Source: an uncultured Oscillospiraceae bacterium
Lineage (GTDB): Bacteria > Bacillota > Clostridia > Oscillospirales > Oscillospiraceae
Assembly: GCA_944385305.1 (NCBI GenBank)
Contig: CALWWS010000210.1
Span: 1-8,055 of the forward strand
DNA length: 8,055 bases
Reading direction: 5' to 3'
Shown: one piece after another, positions 7,216 through 8,055 of the stretch
Layout: each line of letters starts with the position of its first letter
Numbering within the stretch: position 1 is the stretch's first letter
Translations under genes and position numbers: made by a program
Notes under the pieces: generated by a model
The model's database searches: none
Seen by the model: only the letters and a program-made list of their open reading frames with translations
Told to the model about the DNA's origin: nothing

Positions 7216-7491
7216 ATGAAGGAACTGTTTGTGGACACACGCCAGGGCGAAGGAGAGGATGGATGCCGGTACAGCTTTGACTATTACATCCTGATTGATC
7301 AGATGCAGGTGGCAAGCGGTTTTGCCTGTGAGAGCTATGGGGTGAAGGTGGCGGCCAGCGGCGGCGGGGATGAGGCTCACATCCCCAACATCACCACCAG
7401 TATCTCCCGGATTGACGATTTGGCCCAGCTGCTCATGCGCAATCTGGTTACCCCCACTACTCTGGAGGAGGTGGTGCAGGACTGGCTGTGA
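7216..7491 (+). CDS. Small DUF6514-like protein
   Basis: The 91-residue soluble protein has no signal peptide or membrane segment. It has a beta-rich N-terminal half (YSFDYYILIDQMQVASGFACESYGVKVA, quoted here only as residues 18-45 in outline: aromatic-rich with alternating hydrophobics). A conserved-looking tail follows: PNITTSISRIDDLAQLLMRN (56-75) and then VTPTTLEEVVQDWL (77-90). The tail pattern, serine/isoleucine before a helix and then VTP-TL-xxVVxDW at the end, resembles the DUF6514 family of small clostridial proteins of unknown function; that recognition is tentative. ATG follows AGGAGG (7200-7205) by 10 nt, within the longer AGGAGGAGG. It has its own promoter, and a new promoter starts 34 nt after its stop. 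It is probably a single-gene unit, although no terminator is visible between it and the next gene. Confidence 0.75.
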   Translation: MKELFVDTRQGEGEDGCRYSFDYYILIDQMQVASGFACESYGVKVAASGGGDEAHIPNITTSISRIDDLAQLLMRNLVTPTTLEEVVQDWL

Positions 7492-7525
7492 TGCCAATTC
7501 CCGCCTGGATTTTCCCGCCCCTTGA

Positions 7526-7554
7526 TTGACACCAACGGGAGAATGGGCTATGAT
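7526..7554 (+). promoter_or_regulatory. Sigma-A promoter of the NSS transporter gene
   Basis: TTGACA (7526-7531), a 17-nt spacer and TATGAT (7549-7554) are identical in both hexamers and spacing to the promoter of the DUF554 gene. Transcription should begin near 7561, giving a leader of about 120 nt. Confidence 0.85.
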
Positions 7555-7601
7555 AAGCCTGTTCAATCAGTTTCCCATCTGTTTTTGGGGAGAGGAATTT
7601 G

Positions 7602-7628
7602 GGCCTTGAGCGGACAAGCCTCAAGGCC
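7602..7628 (+). other. Leader hairpin upstream of the NSS transporter
   Basis: GGCCTTGAG (7602-7610) pairs perfectly with CTCAAGGCC (7620-7628) around a 9-nt loop, and a G-T pair (7601/7629) extends it. Pyrimidine-rich CCCCTTTGCCC follows instead of a clean T-run, so it is a weak terminator at best. It could be a 5' leader stabiliser or a regulatory element. Confidence 0.5.
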
Positions 7629-7668
7629 TTCCCCTTTGCCCGGACGGCGGCAGGCGGGGGTATGATTC

Positions 7669-7674
7669 AGGAGG
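7669..7674 (+). promoter_or_regulatory. Ribosome binding site marking the GTG start of the broken NSS gene
   Basis: AGGAGG lies 8 nt before GTG (7683-7685). This strong site identifies the intended start even though the reading frame that follows is lost four codons later. Confidence 0.75.
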
Positions 7675-7682
7675 GACAGCGG

Positions 7683-8055
7683 GTGAAGGAGAGAGACCTT
7701 TGCGTCCAGATTGGGCTTTGTGCTCATTTCCGCAGGGTGTGCCATCGGGCTGGGCAATGTGTGGCGCTTTCCCTATATTGTGGGTCAGTACGGCGGCGCC
7801 GCCTTTGTACTGCTCTACCTGGTGTTTCTCGTGCTTATGGGCCTGCCCATTATGGCCATGGAGTTCTCTGTAGGCCGTGCCAGCCGGCGCAGCGTGGCGG
7901 TCTCCTTCCACGTGCTGGAGCCAAAGGGCAGCAAATGGCACTGGTACAGCTGGTTCGGCATGGCGGGCAACTATATGCTGATGATGTTCTACACCAATCT
8001 GTTGTACGCTCCTGACGGCAGCTTCCGACTGGGGGAGGCCATTTTTGCCGCCATG
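7683..8055 (+). pseudogene. Neurotransmitter:sodium symporter (NSS/LeuT family), frameshifted and internally deleted; runs off the right edge
   Basis: From 7687 the frame reads RRETFASRLGFVLISAGCAI and then GLGNVWRFPYIVGQYGGAAF, the unmistakable helix-1 signature of sodium-coupled NSS transporters. Helix 2 and the MEFSVGRAS loop follow. The well-placed GTG start (7683) is in another frame: GTG-AAG-GAG-AGA is followed by GAC-CTT. The expected GAG-ACC would need two more bases in the (GA)4 tract at 7689-7696. A stop (TGA, 7684-7686) precedes the transporter frame, whose first usable start is a TTG at 7711 without a ribosome binding site. Second, the protein goes from helix 3 (YMLMMFYT) straight to NLLYAPDGSFRLGEAIFAAM. 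In LeuT this segment aligns with the loop before helix 6, so roughly 120-130 residues (end of helix 3 to helix 5) seem to be missing in frame. Family members import amino acids with sodium; this copy looks non-functional, unless either lesion is a sequence error. Confidence 0.75.

Noticed and set aside
7599..8015. A plus-strand frame of 138 codons over the transporter region
   Set aside because: It contains the GTG start region but reads Cys/Arg-rich nonsense past the GA tract, while the other frame gives clear NSS transporter sequence. It is the out-of-frame continuation after the frameshift.

Overview
The window looks like chromosomal DNA from a GC-rich, low-oxygen Firmicute of the Clostridia. 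It most resembles a gut butyrate producer of the Oscillospiraceae (Intestinimonas/Flavonifractor/Oscillibacter-like). The reasons are a SpoVB-type protein of endospore formers, near-consensus Gram-positive sigma-A promoters, strong AGGAGG ribosome binding sites, and a complete crotonase-to-Etf butyryl-CoA module with clostridial-type proteins. The genus is an inference, not a reading.

Layout. Bases 1-512 (minus strand) hold the N-terminal third of a SpoVB/MATE-like flippase that runs off the left edge. Bases 581-1391 (plus) hold a sigma-A promoter and a DUF554 membrane protein. Bases 1392-1660 are a dense regulatory leader: A-tracts, a strong promoter, a terminator-like hairpin, a 12/14 match to the clostridial Rex operator, and the crt ribosome binding site. 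Bases 1661-6660 carry crt-hbd-bcd-etfB-etfA on the plus strand, closed by a 16-bp-stem terminator. The first two intergenic gaps of this operon (155 and 115 nt) are long and structured; the last two (23 and 18 nt) are tight. Bases 6708-6959 (minus) encode a small two-helix membrane protein of unknown function whose stop codon lies inside the shared terminator. Bases 7150-7491 carry a promoter and a small DUF6514-like protein. Bases 7526-8055 carry a perfect promoter, a leader hairpin and the start of a neurotransmitter:sodium symporter (NSS) that appears broken twice.

How the genes work together. Crt, Hbd, Bcd and EtfAB convert acetoacetyl-CoA to butyryl-CoA: Hbd reduces it to 3-hydroxybutyryl-CoA, Crt dehydrates that to crotonyl-CoA, and Bcd with EtfAB reduces crotonyl-CoA. 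In the bifurcating clostridial version, EtfAB couples this to ferredoxin reduction by NADH. Thiolase and the terminal butyrate-forming enzyme are not in the window. The Rex-like site fits NADH/NAD+ control. Hbd lacks the usual acidic residue after its second beta strand, so it may prefer NADPH.

The butyrate module itself is well known. The least ordinary points are the leader architecture upstream of crt, the Hbd cofactor-site change, and the doubly damaged NSS transporter at the right edge.
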